NCBI RefSeq assembly: GCF_014145335.1
Contig: NZ_JACIVI010000006.1
Span: 119,693-183,692 of the forward strand
Reading direction: 5' to 3'
Source: Aquariibacter albus
GTDB taxonomy: Bacteria; Pseudomonadota; Gammaproteobacteria; Burkholderiales; Burkholderiaceae_C
Length of the DNA stretch: 64,000 bases
Position numbers and translations under genes: made by a program. Positions 1 through 9,468 of the stretch are shown here, in pieces (position 1 is the first letter of the stretch; each line of letters opens with the position of its first letter). The notes under the pieces are model-generated. The model did not search any database, was not told the origin of the DNA, and was given only the letters and a program-made list of their open reading frames with translations.

Positions 1-945
<945 letters not shown>

Positions 946-954
946 GCGCCCACC

Positions 955-983
955 GGGCTTCCCGGCCGGGCCCCGGGAAGCCC
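955..983 (+). terminator. Hairpin after asparaginase
   Basis: An 11-bp perfect inverted repeat (955-965 with 973-983) begins ten bases after the asparaginase stop. It is GC-rich and has no clear T run, so it may be a terminator or only a stable 3' end. Confidence 0.5.
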
Positions 984-1015
984 CCGGCGGCCCGGCCGGC
1001 CCGGGGGCCGGCTCC

Positions 1016-1021
1016 TAGAAT
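1016..1021 (+). promoter_or_regulatory. Putative -10 box for glyQS
   Basis: TAGAAT stands out in an otherwise almost AT-free stretch, 27 bases before the first ATG of the glyQ frame. No good -35 box is visible. It suggests glyQS has its own promoter after the preceding hairpin. Confidence 0.4.
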
Positions 1022-1068
1022 CGCCGCCCTGGCCGCCGGCACCCCGCATGGCGCGCCGACCCGACGCC

Positions 1069-2034
1069 ATGCTGAGCTTCCAACAGATCATCCTCCGCCT
1101 CCAGCAGTACTGGAGCGACCGCGGCTGCGCCCTGCTGCAACCCTATGACATGGAGGTCGGCGCCGGCACCAGCCACACCGCCACCTTCCTGCGCGCGCTC
1201 GGCCCCGAGCCCTGGAACGCCGCCTACGTGCAGCCCAGCCGCCGCCCCAAGGACGGCCGCTACGGCGAGAACCCCAACCGTCTGCAGCACTACTACCAGT
1301 TCCAAGTCGTGCTCAAGCCCGCGCCGGCCGACATCCTGGAGCTCTACCTCGGCAGCCTCGAAGCCCTGGGCTTCGACCTGAAGCGCAACGACATCCGCTT
1401 CGTCGAGGACGATTGGGAGAACCCCACGCTGGGCGCCTGGGGCCTGGGCTGGGAGGTCTGGCTCAACGGCATGGAGGTGACGCAGTTCACCTACTTCCAG
1501 CAGGTCGGCGGCATCGACTGCAAGCCCATCACCGGCGAGATCACCTACGGCCTGGAGCGTCTGGCCATGTACCTGCAGGGCGTGGAGAAGGTCTACGACC
1601 TGGTCTGGACCACCGACGCCCATGGCCGCAGCCTGAGCTATGGCGACGTCTACCTGCAGAACGAGCAGGAGCAGAGCGCCTACAACTTCGAGCACAGCAA
1701 CGTCGACTTCCTGCTGCAGGCCTTCGGCGCGCACGAAGGCACGGCCGAGCAGCTGATGGGCCAGCAGCTCGCGCTGCCGGCCTACGAGCAGGTGCTCAAG
1801 GCCGCCCACACCTTCAACCTGCTGGACGCGCGCGGCGCCATCAGCGTGACCGAGCGTGCGGCCTACATCGGCCGCATCCGCAAGCTGGCCCGCAGCGTCG
1901 CGCAGAGCTACCTCGACAGCCGCGCCCGCCTGGGCTTCCCCATGGCGCCGCGCGCATGGGCCGAGGACGTGCTGGCGCAGCTCGCCGCGAAGCAGGAAAA
2001 GTCCCAAGAGAAGAACGAGAAGAAGGCGGCCTGA
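1069..2034 (+). CDS. glyQ: Glycyl-tRNA synthetase alpha subunit
   Basis: Catalytic alpha subunit of the bacterial alpha2beta2 glycyl-tRNA synthetase, which charges tRNA-Gly. It contains the very conserved blocks [38 protein letters not shown] and [32 protein letters not shown]. The ATG at 1069 gives MLSFQQII, the start expected of betaproteobacterial homologues, and 321 residues. An in-frame ATG at 1048 would add seven residues; neither has a convincing Shine-Dalgarno. The C-terminus ends in a Lys/Glu-rich tail. glyS starts two bases after the stop. Confidence 0.97.
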   Translation: MLSFQQIILRLQQYWSDRGCALLQPYDMEVGAGTSHTATFLRALGPEPWNAAYVQPSRRPKDGRYGENPNRLQHYYQFQVVLKPAPADILELYLGSLEALGFDLKRNDIRFVEDDWENPTLGAWGLGWEVWLNGMEVTQFTYFQQVGGIDCKPITGEITYGLERLAMYLQGVEKVYDLVWTTDAHGRSLSYGDVYLQNEQEQSAYNFEHSNVDFLLQAFGAHEGTAEQLMGQQLALPAYEQVLKAAHTFNLLDARGAISVTERAAYIGRIRKLARSVAQSYLDSRARLGFPMAPRAWAEDVLAQLAAKQEKSQEKNEKKAA

Positions 2035-2036
2035 GC

Positions 2037-4187
2037 ATGAGCGACGTGAAGAACCTGCTGGTCGAGCTCTTCGTCGAAGAGCTGCCGCCCAAGGCGCTGA
2101 AGAAGCTGGGCGAGGCCTTCGCCGGCACGCTGCAGGCCGGCCTGCGCCAGCGCAGCCTGCTGGACGAGGCCAGCGCGCTGACCGTCTACGCCAGCCCGCG
2201 CCGCCTCGGCGCCCACCTGACGGCGGTGCGCGCCGTCGCGCCGGACCGGGCCGTTTCCGTCAAGCTGATGCCCGCCAGCGTGGCCCTGGACGCCGCCGGC
2301 CAGCCCAGCCCGGCGCTGCTCAAGAAGCTGGCCGCCCTGGGCGCCGGCCCCGAGGCCGTGGCCGGCCTGCGCCGCGCCCCCGACGGCAAGGCCGAGGCCC
2401 TGTTCCTCGACCGCGTCGAGCCCGGCCTGGCCCTGGCCGCCGGCCTGCAGGCCGCGCTGGACGAGGCCCTCGCCGGCCTGCCCATCCCCAAGGTGATGAC
2501 TTACCAGCTCGCCGATGGCTGGCACGACGTGAAGTTCGTCCGCCCGGCCCACGGCCTGGTCGCGCTGCATGGCGAGGCGGTGGTGCCGGTGCAGGCCCTG
2601 GGCCTGACGGCCGGCCGCAGCACCCACGGCCACCGCTTCGAGGCGGCGGTCGATCCGGTGGTGGTCCGCGAGGCCGACAGCTATGCCGCGCAGATCGAGG
2701 CCGAGGGCGCGGTGATCCCCGGCTTCGCCGCGCGCCGCGCCGAGATCGTGCGCCAGCTCGCCGCCGCCGCGCAGGCCGCCGGTCCGGCGCTCAAGCCCAT
2801 CGAGGATGAGGCCCTGCTCGACGAAGTCACCGCCCTGGTCGAGCGGCCGAATGTGCTGACCGGCCGCTTCGACCCGACCTTCCTGGACGTGCCGCAGGAA
2901 TGCCTCATCCTCACGATGAAGGCCAACCAGAAGTACTTCCCGCTGCTCGACGCCGCCGGCAAGCTGACCCATCAGTTCCTGATCGTCAGCAACATCCGCC
3001 CGGCCGACCCGAGCGCGGTGATTGGCGGCAACGAACGCGTGGTGCGCCCGCGCCTGGCCGATGCCAAGTTCTTCTACGACCAGGACCGCAAGAAGACCCT
3101 GGCCGAGCGCGCCGCGGGCCTGGGCAAGGTCGTCTACCACGGCAAGCTGGGCAGCCAGGCCGAGCGCAGCGAGCGCGTGCGGCGCATCGCCCACGCCGTG
3201 GTCGAGCAGCTCGGCGCGGCCGTGCAGCCCTGGACGGTGGACGCCAAGGACCACTTTGACCTGCTGGCCGTCAAGGCCGACCAGGCCGCCCGCCTGGCCA
3301 AGGCCGACCTGCTGACCGACATGGTCGGCGAGTTCCCCGAACTGCAGGGTGTGATGGGCGGCTACTACGCCCGCCACGAAGGCCTGCGCGACGGCGTGGC
3401 CCTCGCCCTTGAGGACCACTACAAGCCCCGCTTCGCCGGCGACGCCCTGCCGCGCAACACCACCGGCACCGTGCTGGCCCTGGCCGACAAGCTGGAGACC
3501 CTGGTCGGCCTCTTCGGCATCGGCGAGCTGCCGACCGGCGACAAGGACCCCTACGCCCTGCGCCGCCATGCCCTGGGCGTGATCCGCCTCATCACCGAGA
3601 AGCAGCTCGCGCTGGACCTGGACGCGCTGCTGGCCGCCGCGCTTCCGGCCTTCGGCGGCCTGATCGCCGACCCGCGCGAGGCCCTGCGCAGCTTCTTCGA
3701 CGACCGCTTCGCCGGCAGCCTGCGCGAGCAGGGCTACAGCGCGCAGGAAGTCGAGGCCGTGCTGGCCCTGCGCCCCGGCCGCCTGGCCGAGGTGCCCCGG
3801 CGCCTGGCGGCGGTGCGCGCCTTCGCCGCCCTGCCCGAGGCCGCGGCCCTGGCGGCGGCCAACAAGCGGGTGGGCAACATCCTGAAGAAGGTCGAGGGCG
3901 GCGTCGAAGCCCGCATCGACCCGGCCCTGCTCAAGGAGCCGGCCGAGGCCGCCCTGGCCCAGGCCCTGGCCCAGGTGCAGCCGGCCGCCGACGCCGCCTT
4001 CGCCGCCGGCGACCTGACCGCCTCGCTGCAGGCCCTGGCCGCGCTGCGCGCGCCGGTCGACGCCTTCTTCGACGGCGTGATGGTCAACGCCGAGGACCCG
4101 GCGCTGCGCGCCAACCGCCTCGGCCTGCTGGCCACCCTGCACGCCGCGATGAACCGCGTGGCCGACCTGGCCCGCCTGGCCGCCTGA
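2037..4187 (+). CDS. glyS: Glycyl-tRNA synthetase beta subunit
   Basis: Non-catalytic beta subunit of the tetrameric GlyRS, providing tRNA recognition. It is 716 residues, close to the usual ~690-710. It begins MSDVKNLLVELFVEELPPKALKKL, typical of GlyS, and carries the core RVVRPRLADAKFFYDQDRK and the HD-like segment KADLLTDMVGEFPELQGVMGGYYA. The C-terminal region (AEAALAQAL...VNAEDPALRANRLGLL) matches the anticodon-binding end of the family. It is translationally coupled to glyQ, with stop and start two bases apart. Confidence 0.97.
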   Translation: MSDVKNLLVELFVEELPPKALKKLGEAFAGTLQAGLRQRSLLDEASALTVYASPRRLGAHLTAVRAVAPDRAVSVKLMPASVALDAAGQPSPALLKKLAALGAGPEAVAGLRRAPDGKAEALFLDRVEPGLALAAGLQAALDEALAGLPIPKVMTYQLADGWHDVKFVRPAHGLVALHGEAVVPVQALGLTAGRSTHGHRFEAAVDPVVVREADSYAAQIEAEGAVIPGFAARRAEIVRQLAAAAQAAGPALKPIEDEALLDEVTALVERPNVLTGRFDPTFLDVPQECLILTMKANQKYFPLLDAAGKLTHQFLIVSNIRPADPSAVIGGNERVVRPRLADAKFFYDQDRKKTLAERAAGLGKVVYHGKLGSQAERSERVRRIAHAVVEQLGAAVQPWTVDAKDHFDLLAVKADQAARLAKADLLTDMVGEFPELQGVMGGYYARHEGLRDGVALALEDHYKPRFAGDALPRNTTGTVLALADKLETLVGLFGIGELPTGDKDPYALRRHALGVIRLITEKQLALDLDALLAAALPAFGGLIADPREALRSFFDDRFAGSLREQGYSAQEVEAVLALRPGRLAEVPRRLAAVRAFAALPEAAALAAANKRVGNILKKVEGGVEARIDPALLKEPAEAALAQALAQVQPAADAAFAAGDLTASLQALAALRAPVDAFFDGVMVNAEDPALRANRLGLLATLHAAMNRVADLARLAA

Positions 4188-4207
4188 TCTTTTCTCCGGA
4201 GCCCGCC

Positions 4208-4852
4208 ATGCCCAGCCCGCGCGACGCCGCGACCAAGCTCGTGATCCTCGACCGCGACGGCACCATCAATGCCGACCGCGACGACTACGTGAAGTCGCCC
4301 GAGGAATGGATCCCCCTGCCCGGCGCCCTCGAAGGCGTGGCGCGGCTGAACGAATCGGGCTTCCATGTCGCGGTCGTCACCAACCAGAGCGGCATCGGCC
4401 GCGGCCTCTTCGACATGGCCACGCTCAACGCCATGCACCTGAAGATGCACGGCCTGATGGCCGAGGTCGGCGCGCGGGTCGACGCGATCTTCTTCTGCCC
4501 GCACGGCCCCAGCGAGGACTGCAGCTGCCGCAAGCCCAAGCCGGGCCTGTTCGAGCAGGTCGGCCAGCGCTTCGGCGTGAACCTGAAGGGCGTGCCGGCC
4601 ATCGGCGATTCCCTGCGCGACCTGCAGGCCGCCGCCGCCGTGGGCTGCGAAACCCATCTGGTGCGCACCGGCAAGGCCGAGTCGCTGAGCGACGAGGCCG
4701 CCGCCGAGCTGGCCGCCAAGGTGCCGGGCACCTTCGTGCATGCCAACCTGCGTGCCGCGGCCGACTGGCTGATCCAGCGCGAGCGCAGCCGCAAGGCGGC
4801 CGCCCAGGCGGCCAAGGCCCAGGCTGCCGCCGGCGGCGCCAGCGCCGGATGA
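4208..4852 (+). CDS. gmhB: D-glycero-beta-D-manno-heptose-1,7-bisphosphate 7-phosphatase
   Basis: HAD-superfamily phosphatase of ADP-heptose synthesis for the LPS inner core. HAD motif I is ILDRDGTIN (Asp15 nucleophile, Asp17). Motif II is VVTNQSGIGRG. The zinc-binding loop is CPHGP..DCSCRKPKPG, with Cys, His, Cys, Cys ligands. Motif IV is IGDSLRDLQAA. The 214 residues include an Ala/Lys-rich C-terminal tail longer than usual. A CGGAG Shine-Dalgarno precedes the ATG. The stop overlaps the acyltransferase start (ATGA). The glyS-gmhB-plsC order is common in Burkholderiales. Confidence 0.95.
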   Translation: MPSPRDAATKLVILDRDGTINADRDDYVKSPEEWIPLPGALEGVARLNESGFHVAVVTNQSGIGRGLFDMATLNAMHLKMHGLMAEVGARVDAIFFCPHGPSEDCSCRKPKPGLFEQVGQRFGVNLKGVPAIGDSLRDLQAAAAVGCETHLVRTGKAESLSDEAAAELAAKVPGTFVHANLRAAADWLIQRERSRKAAAQAAKAQAAAGGASAG

Positions 4853-5613
4853 GCGCCGCCGCGACGACGCTGGCCGCGCTGCGCTCCACCGTCTTCCTGC
4901 TGTGGATGGCCGGCACGCTGGTCGTCTACGCCAGCGTGGCGGTGCTGCTTTCGCTGGTGCTGCGCGGCAAGCCCTTCTACTGGTTCTGCAGCGGCTGGAT
5001 GCGGCTGGCGGTGCATGGCGCGCGCTGGATCTGCGGCGTGCGCTGGCGCCTGCATGGCTACGAGCGGGTCGAGGCCCTGGACCGCGCCGGCACGCCGGTG
5101 ATCCTGACGCCCAAGCACCAGTCGGCCTGGGAGACGCTGGCCTTCCCGGCGCTGATGCCACGGCCGCTGGCCTTCGTGTTCAAGCGCGAGCTGCTCTTCA
5201 TCCCCTTCTTCGGCTGGGCGATCGCGCGGCTGGACATGATCCACATCGACCGCAGCAAGCGCGCGCAGGCCTGGGCCAAGGTGGCACGGCAGGGCGCGGA
5301 GTTCCTGCAGCGCGGGCTGTGGGTGATCATGTTCCCCGAGGGCACGCGCACGCCGCGCGGCGCGCAGGGCGACTACAAGACGGGCGGCGCGCGGCTGGCG
5401 GTGGCGACCGATGCGGTGCTGCTGCCGATCGCCCTGACCTCGGCACGCTGCTGGCCCAAGGGCGGCTTCATCAAGCGGCCGGGTGTGATCGAGGTGTCCT
5501 TCGGCCCGCCGATCCCCAGCGCGGGCCGACGGCCCGAGGCCCTGATGGCCGAAGCCGAAGCCTGGATCGAGGCCGAGATGCGGCGGCTGGACGCCGAGGC
5601 CTATCGGGGCTGA
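4849..5613 (+). CDS. plsC: 1-acyl-sn-glycerol-3-phosphate acyltransferase family protein
   Basis: Acyltransferase of the PlsC/LPLAT family (phospholipid synthesis), 254 residues, with an N-terminal membrane segment (about residues 8-35). The catalytic block reads PKHQSAWET, so the usual H-x4-D motif is H-x4-E. The glycerophosphate-binding motif is FPEGTRTPRG, and a downstream block reads LLPIALTSA. The start ATG at 4849 overlaps the gmhB stop. The H-x4-E form is familiar in betaproteobacterial homologues, so I do not read it as inactivation. Which acyl acceptor is used cannot be told from sequence. Confidence 0.88.
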   Translation: MSAAATTLAALRSTVFLLWMAGTLVVYASVAVLLSLVLRGKPFYWFCSGWMRLAVHGARWICGVRWRLHGYERVEALDRAGTPVILTPKHQSAWETLAFPALMPRPLAFVFKRELLFIPFFGWAIARLDMIHIDRSKRAQAWAKVARQGAEFLQRGLWVIMFPEGTRTPRGAQGDYKTGGARLAVATDAVLLPIALTSARCWPKGGFIKRPGVIEVSFGPPIPSAGRRPEALMAEAEAWIEAEMRRLDAEAYRG

Positions 5614-5674
5614 GCCCAGGGGCTGAGCGCTTCATGAGCGCCTGACCCTGCGTGTGAAAGCGCGGGGGGCTGAC

Positions 5675-5766
5675 GTGGTGAGGCGCAGGGCCGTGGTGTG
5701 GTGAGGCGCAGGGCCGTGGTGTGGTGAGGCGCGGGGCCGTGGCGTGGTGAGGCGCGGGGCTCTGGC
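5675..5766. repeat. 23-bp tandem repeat, four units
   Basis: Four back-to-back 23-bp units at 5675-5697, 5698-5720, 5721-5743 and 5744-5766. Units 1 and 2 are identical. Units 3 and 4 differ at a few positions (CAGGG to CGGGG, CCGT to TCTG). Each begins GTGGTGAGGCGC. They start 61 bases after the plsC stop. There are no spacers, so this is not CRISPR. Confidence 0.85.
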
Positions 5767-5778
5767 GCGGTGGAAGCC

Positions 5779-6327
5779 GGCGAGCCCCCACCCCCGGCGG
5801 GGCTTCGGGGCTGGCCCCCGCCGAAGGCGGGGGTGCCCTGCGCTTCTCGCGTCGAAAACCCTCCGGCCCCAACTCGCGCTGCGCGCTCAGACACGGGGCC
5901 TCCCGGGCCCTCGCCGCTGCGAGGCTCGGCCGCGCCCAGGCGCCCCACCGGGGGTGGGGGCTCGCCTTGCGGCATCGCGGGCGCACGCAAGAACCGATGC
6001 GGTGGTCGCGCCGCCAGACCGCAGCGATGCGGGTCATGCCACCCCGGCGTACAGCGCGATGTTCAGGCGCGCAGCGGCCCGTCAGCGAGCGCCAGCGATG
6101 CGGCCCCCCGCGGTGCGGGCTGGGGTTGCGGGGCAATCAGAAGCCTCGCCGAGCCGCGCAGCGGGGGCGGGTTGCCGGGGCAGGGCCCCGGCTCGGCCCC
6201 CCTTGTCTGAGCCCGTAGGGCGAGTTGGGGGGACGACCCGCCGCCGCGAGCAGCGAGGGGAGCCGGGGCCCCGAACGGGGCCCCGGCCGAGGCTTCGCCT
6301 CGCAGCCCCAGCCCGCACCGCGGGGGG
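5779..6327. repeat. Intergenic block of nested inverted repeats
   Basis: An 800-base non-coding stretch between plsC and the convergent Nit1C cluster. Three inverted pairs can be read: 5779-5797 with 5948-5966 (19 bp, perfect), about 5867-5893 with 6208-6234 (27 bp, three mismatches), and 6104-6125 with 6306-6327 (22 bp, perfect). The pairs interleave and could fold into a large structure on either strand. No ORF here has family resemblance. It may be a multi-copy genomic repeat or a decayed mobile element. Confidence 0.7.
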
Positions 6328-6427
6328 CATGCGCCACCCGCCGCACCCCACCCTCCCCTCGCCCCAACAAACCCGGCGCCAAGCGCGGGCCGCAAGCACA
6401 AAGCCCCGCGCCCGAAGCCGGAAGCGC

Positions 6428-7771
6428 TCAGGACACTTCCAGCGGATCCCGCTTCGCCGGTGACCCCAGCCCCGCCGCCTGCAGCGCCGGCCCGCCGCGC
6501 AGCCGGCGCTCGATGGCCTCGGCCAGGTAAAGCGCATCACGCGCCACGCCCGAGAAGCGTCCCGAACCCCAGGTGTGGAGCCAGGGCAAGCCCAGGAAGT
6601 ACAGGCCCGGCTGCGGGCTGATGCCGCGCTGGTGCACCGGATGGCCCCGGCCGTTGAAGACCGGCGCATCGACCCAGGCGAAATCCGGCTCGAAGCCGAT
6701 GCACCAGACGATGGCCGCCAGCCCCGCCTCCGCCAGCGGCAGCGCGCTGCGCTCGGCCGGGGGCGTCCAGACCGGCGTGTAGACCGAGGCCGGCGGCGCC
6801 TCCAGCCCCTGCGCGGCGATGTGCTTGTCGATCGCCGCATTGATGCCGTTGTAGATGCGGTCGGCCTGGTCCAGCGCGGCGGTGAGGCCCGGCTCGAAGA
6901 GCAGGCGCTCGCCGTCGAAGCCGCGCAGCAGGCCGTAGAGCTCCATGCCCTGGGCGGCGAACTGGCGCAGGTCGATGTCACGCCCGCCATCGCGGCCGGT
7001 CACGTAGTGGTTGGTGTTGTCGCGCACACCCTCGCGCAGCGGATGCTGATCGACCGGCATGTCGTAGTAGCCCATGTCGGCCAGCCAGTCGACCACGTCG
7101 CGGCCGCGGTAGAAGCGCGCGCAGCGCGGCGCGTCGCCCACCGCCAGCAGCACCTTCCGGCCGGCCAGGTGCAGGTCCTCGGCGATCTGCGCGCCGCTCT
7201 GGCCCGAGCCAACGACCAGCACCGCGCCAGGCGGGAACTGCGCCGGGTTGCGGTACTGCTCGGAATGGACCTGCACGATGCCCGGCGGCAGGCGCTCGGC
7301 CAGCCGCGGCACGATGGGCCGGTGGTAGCCGCCGGAGGCCACCACCACTTCATCGGCCGTGCAGGTACCGGCCGAGGTCTGCACGCGGAAGCCGCCCTCG
7401 GGGCGCGGCGTCACGCGCTGCACGGCCACGCCCTCGATCAGCGGCGGATCGACCTTGGCGCGGAAGGCGGCCAGGTAGTCGAGGATCTGCGGCTTGGTCA
7501 TGAAGCCGTGCGGCTCGGGCCCGTCGTAGTCATGGCCCGGCAGCTTGCACTGCCAGTTGGGCGTGACCAGGCTGAAGGCATCCCAGCGCGCGTCGGCCCA
7601 GGCATGCAGGGCCTGCTGCTTCTCCAGCACCAGGTGGCCGAGGCCGCGCTGCTGCAGGTAGTGCGAGACCGACAGGCCGGCCTGCCCGCCGCCGACGACC
7701 AGCACCGGGTGGTGGGGCGGCGAGGCCTCGGCGGCAGCCGCGAGGGCCTGGGTGGGGTCGAGGGTCGGCAT
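6428..7771 (-). CDS. MSMEG_0569-type flavin-dependent oxidoreductase (Nit1C cluster)
   Basis: FAD/NAD(P)H-dependent monooxygenase-like flavoprotein, 447 residues, the last gene of the Nit1C cluster. The FAD Rossmann motif GGGQAG is at residues 27-32. A second dinucleotide fold, VLVVGSGQSGAQIAEDL, lies mid-protein. FLGLPWLHTWGSGRFSGV marks the C-terminal FAD contact region. The start MPTLDPT was chosen because alignment to flavoproteins begins just after it. The open frame continues far upstream only because of GC bias. It matches the oxidoreductase that accompanies the cluster nitrilase in other bacteria; its substrate is unknown to me. Confidence 0.88.
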   Translation of the reverse strand: MPTLDPTQALAAAAEASPPHHPVLVVGGGQAGLSVSHYLQQRGLGHLVLEKQQALHAWADARWDAFSLVTPNWQCKLPGHDYDGPEPHGFMTKPQILDYLAAFRAKVDPPLIEGVAVQRVTPRPEGGFRVQTSAGTCTADEVVVASGGYHRPIVPRLAERLPPGIVQVHSEQYRNPAQFPPGAVLVVGSGQSGAQIAEDLHLAGRKVLLAVGDAPRCARFYRGRDVVDWLADMGYYDMPVDQHPLREGVRDNTNHYVTGRDGGRDIDLRQFAAQGMELYGLLRGFDGERLLFEPGLTAALDQADRIYNGINAAIDKHIAAQGLEAPPASVYTPVWTPPAERSALPLAEAGLAAIVWCIGFEPDFAWVDAPVFNGRGHPVHQRGISPQPGLYFLGLPWLHTWGSGRFSGVARDALYLAEAIERRLRGGPALQAAGLGSPAKRDPLEVS

Positions 7772-7809
7772 GGCGGTCTCCTGGAACGGGGGGGCGGACG
7801 GGCCGCAGC

Positions 7810-8091
7810 TCAGGCGGGGTCGAAGGGCAGCAGCTCGATCCGCGACTCGGGCGCGAAGCGGGTGGCGGTGGCCTCGATCTGCGCCAGCTGCTCGGCCGCG
7901 GCTGAGCAGGCGAAGCCGTACTTGGCCCGCACGCGCTCGGAGGCGATCTGCATGCAGTCGCGGATCTCGACCAGGAAGGCGTCCAGCCGCATCGGGCCGG
8001 GCCGCAGGCGCTCGCGCACGATCAGCGAGGGCGAGTAGCAGGGCATCACCGTCTGGTCGGGCCAGCGCAGCTGGTAGGTCATCGCGGGCAT
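7810..8091 (-). CDS. MSMEG_0570-type small nitrogen-starvation-associated protein
   Basis: A 93-residue soluble protein of the short family found in Nit1C clusters. It has no enzymatic motif I recognise. The sequence begins MPAMTYQLRWPDQTVMPCYSPSLIV and has a conserved FLVEIRDCMQIASERVRAKYGF segment. A start at the second Met (three residues later) is possible. It lies between the glycosyltransferase and the flavoprotein with gaps of 21 and 38 bases, so it is surely in the same transcript. Cluster membership is its best functional clue. Confidence 0.85.
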   Translation of the reverse strand: MPAMTYQLRWPDQTVMPCYSPSLIVRERLRPGPMRLDAFLVEIRDCMQIASERVRAKYGFACSAAAEQLAQIEATATRFAPESRIELLPFDPA

Positions 8092-8112
8092 GGTGGTCTC
8101 GGGCGGAGGGCT

Positions 8113-9468
8113 TCAGGCCGGCAGGTGCAGGGGCAGCGGCGCGGCGTGCCGCGCCAGGTGGGCGCGGTAGACGGCCAGGTGGCGTTCGGCGCTGCGCGCC
8201 CAGGCGTAGCGGGCGCAGACGGCCGGCGGCGCCGGACGCGGCCGGTCCAGGGCCTGGACGAGGGCGGCCTGCAGCGTCTCGGGGGCCAGGGGGTCGCACC
8301 AGCTGACCGCAGCGGCCAGCTCGGGCTCGGCCCGCGGGTCGAGGTATTCGGTGAAGGGCGGGTTCTGCGGCACGACCACCGGGCAGCCGCTGGCCAGGGC
8401 CTCCAGCACGACCAGGCCGAAGCCCTCGTTCAGCGAAGGCAGGGCCATCACGTCGGCGCGACGGTAGAGCGAGGGCATCAGCTCGTCGGGCAGCGGGCCG
8501 GTGACGATGACCGGGCTGCCCGGCCCGCCCCAGGGGCCGCGGGCCTCGGCGGCGGCGCAGGCCTCCAGCCGGGCACGGAAGGCGGCCACCTCGCGGCCGT
8601 GGTCGAGCAGGCTGGCGCCACCGGCGATCAGCAGCTGCGCGCCGGGCCGGGCCTGGCGCAGGCCCAGGAAGGCTTCGAGCAGGCGGGCGGTGTTCTTGCG
8701 CGCCTCGATGCCGCCGACCGCGAGCACCACCGGGCCGCCGCCCAGGCCCCAGCGGCGCGCGAGCAGCGCATCGAGCGGCCCCGCGGCCGGCTGGAAGCGC
8801 TGCAGGTCGACGCCGTTGGGCACGGCCTCGGCCGGCCGGCCCCAGTCGCGGGCGAGCTGTCCGGCCCAGTGCGCGCTGACGCACAGCAGGGTGTCGGCCT
8901 CGCGCACGCCGCGCTGCTGGAAGGCGTCGATCACCGGATCGCTGTAGCGGTCCAGGTGGTGCACGGTGCGCAGCCAGGGGCCAATGCGGCCCTGGGCGCG
9001 CAGTTCGGCCAGGGCATTGGCGCCGATGCCGTCATGCGCATGCAGCAGGTCCCAGCGGGCCCCGGCGGCCAGGCGGGCGCGCAGGTGGGCGATGTAGCCG
9101 GCGATGCGGGCCTCGACCATGGCGCGGGTCGCGCCCGGCGGGGTGGCGGGCACCGGCACCTCCTCGACGGTGCAGGCCGGCGTGCGGAACAGCTTCTCGC
9201 CCGGCGCGGCCGGCGCGAACAGGGTGACGGCATGGCCGGCCGCGGTCAGGGCCTCGGCCAGCTCCAGGCTGTGCACCACGCCGCCGCGCGGAAGCACCGA
9301 ATGGGTCAGCAGGCCGATGCGCAGCACCTCGCCGGGTGCGGCAGGCGGGGCGCCTGCCTCGATCACGGTGCCGCGGCTGGCCGGCCAGTGCCAGCGTTCA
9401 CCCGGGCTGCGGCTGACGCGGCGCGGGCGGCCCGGCCCGACGGGACGTTCGGAGGCGGGCTCAGCCAT
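8113..9468 (-). CDS. MSMEG_0565-type glycosyltransferase (Nit1C cluster)
   Basis: GT-B fold family-4 glycosyltransferase of 451 residues. The N-terminal domain has LLTHSVLPRGGVVHSLELAEAL. The C-terminal domain has the donor-site sequence SLNEGFGLVVLEALASGCPVV (the E-x7-E region of GT4 enzymes). Together with a nitrilase and a radical SAM enzyme it suggests that the pathway builds a glycosylated small molecule; this is inference. ATG at 9468 is used; it overlaps the AIR-synthase-like stop by eight bases. An ATG 20 codons upstream would lie deeper in that gene. Confidence 0.87.
   Translation of the reverse strand: MAEPASERPVGPGRPRRVSRSPGERWHWPASRGTVIEAGAPPAAPGEVLRIGLLTHSVLPRGGVVHSLELAEALTAAGHAVTLFAPAAPGEKLFRTPACTVEEVPVPATPPGATRAMVEARIAGYIAHLRARLAAGARWDLLHAHDGIGANALAELRAQGRIGPWLRTVHHLDRYSDPVIDAFQQRGVREADTLLCVSAHWAGQLARDWGRPAEAVPNGVDLQRFQPAAGPLDALLARRWGLGGGPVVLAVGGIEARKNTARLLEAFLGLRQARPGAQLLIAGGASLLDHGREVAAFRARLEACAAAEARGPWGGPGSPVIVTGPLPDELMPSLYRRADVMALPSLNEGFGLVVLEALASGCPVVVPQNPPFTEYLDPRAEPELAAAVSWCDPLAPETLQAALVQALDRPRPAPPAVCARYAWARSAERHLAVYRAHLARHAAPLPLHLPA

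Noticed and set aside
4849..5613. PlsC-like protein inactive because H-x4-D is H-x4-E
   Set aside because: HQSAWET or HQSTWET is familiar in betaproteobacterial members, and the other motifs are intact.
5675..5766. Possible CRISPR array
   Set aside because: The 23-bp units abut directly with no spacers, and no cas genes are present.
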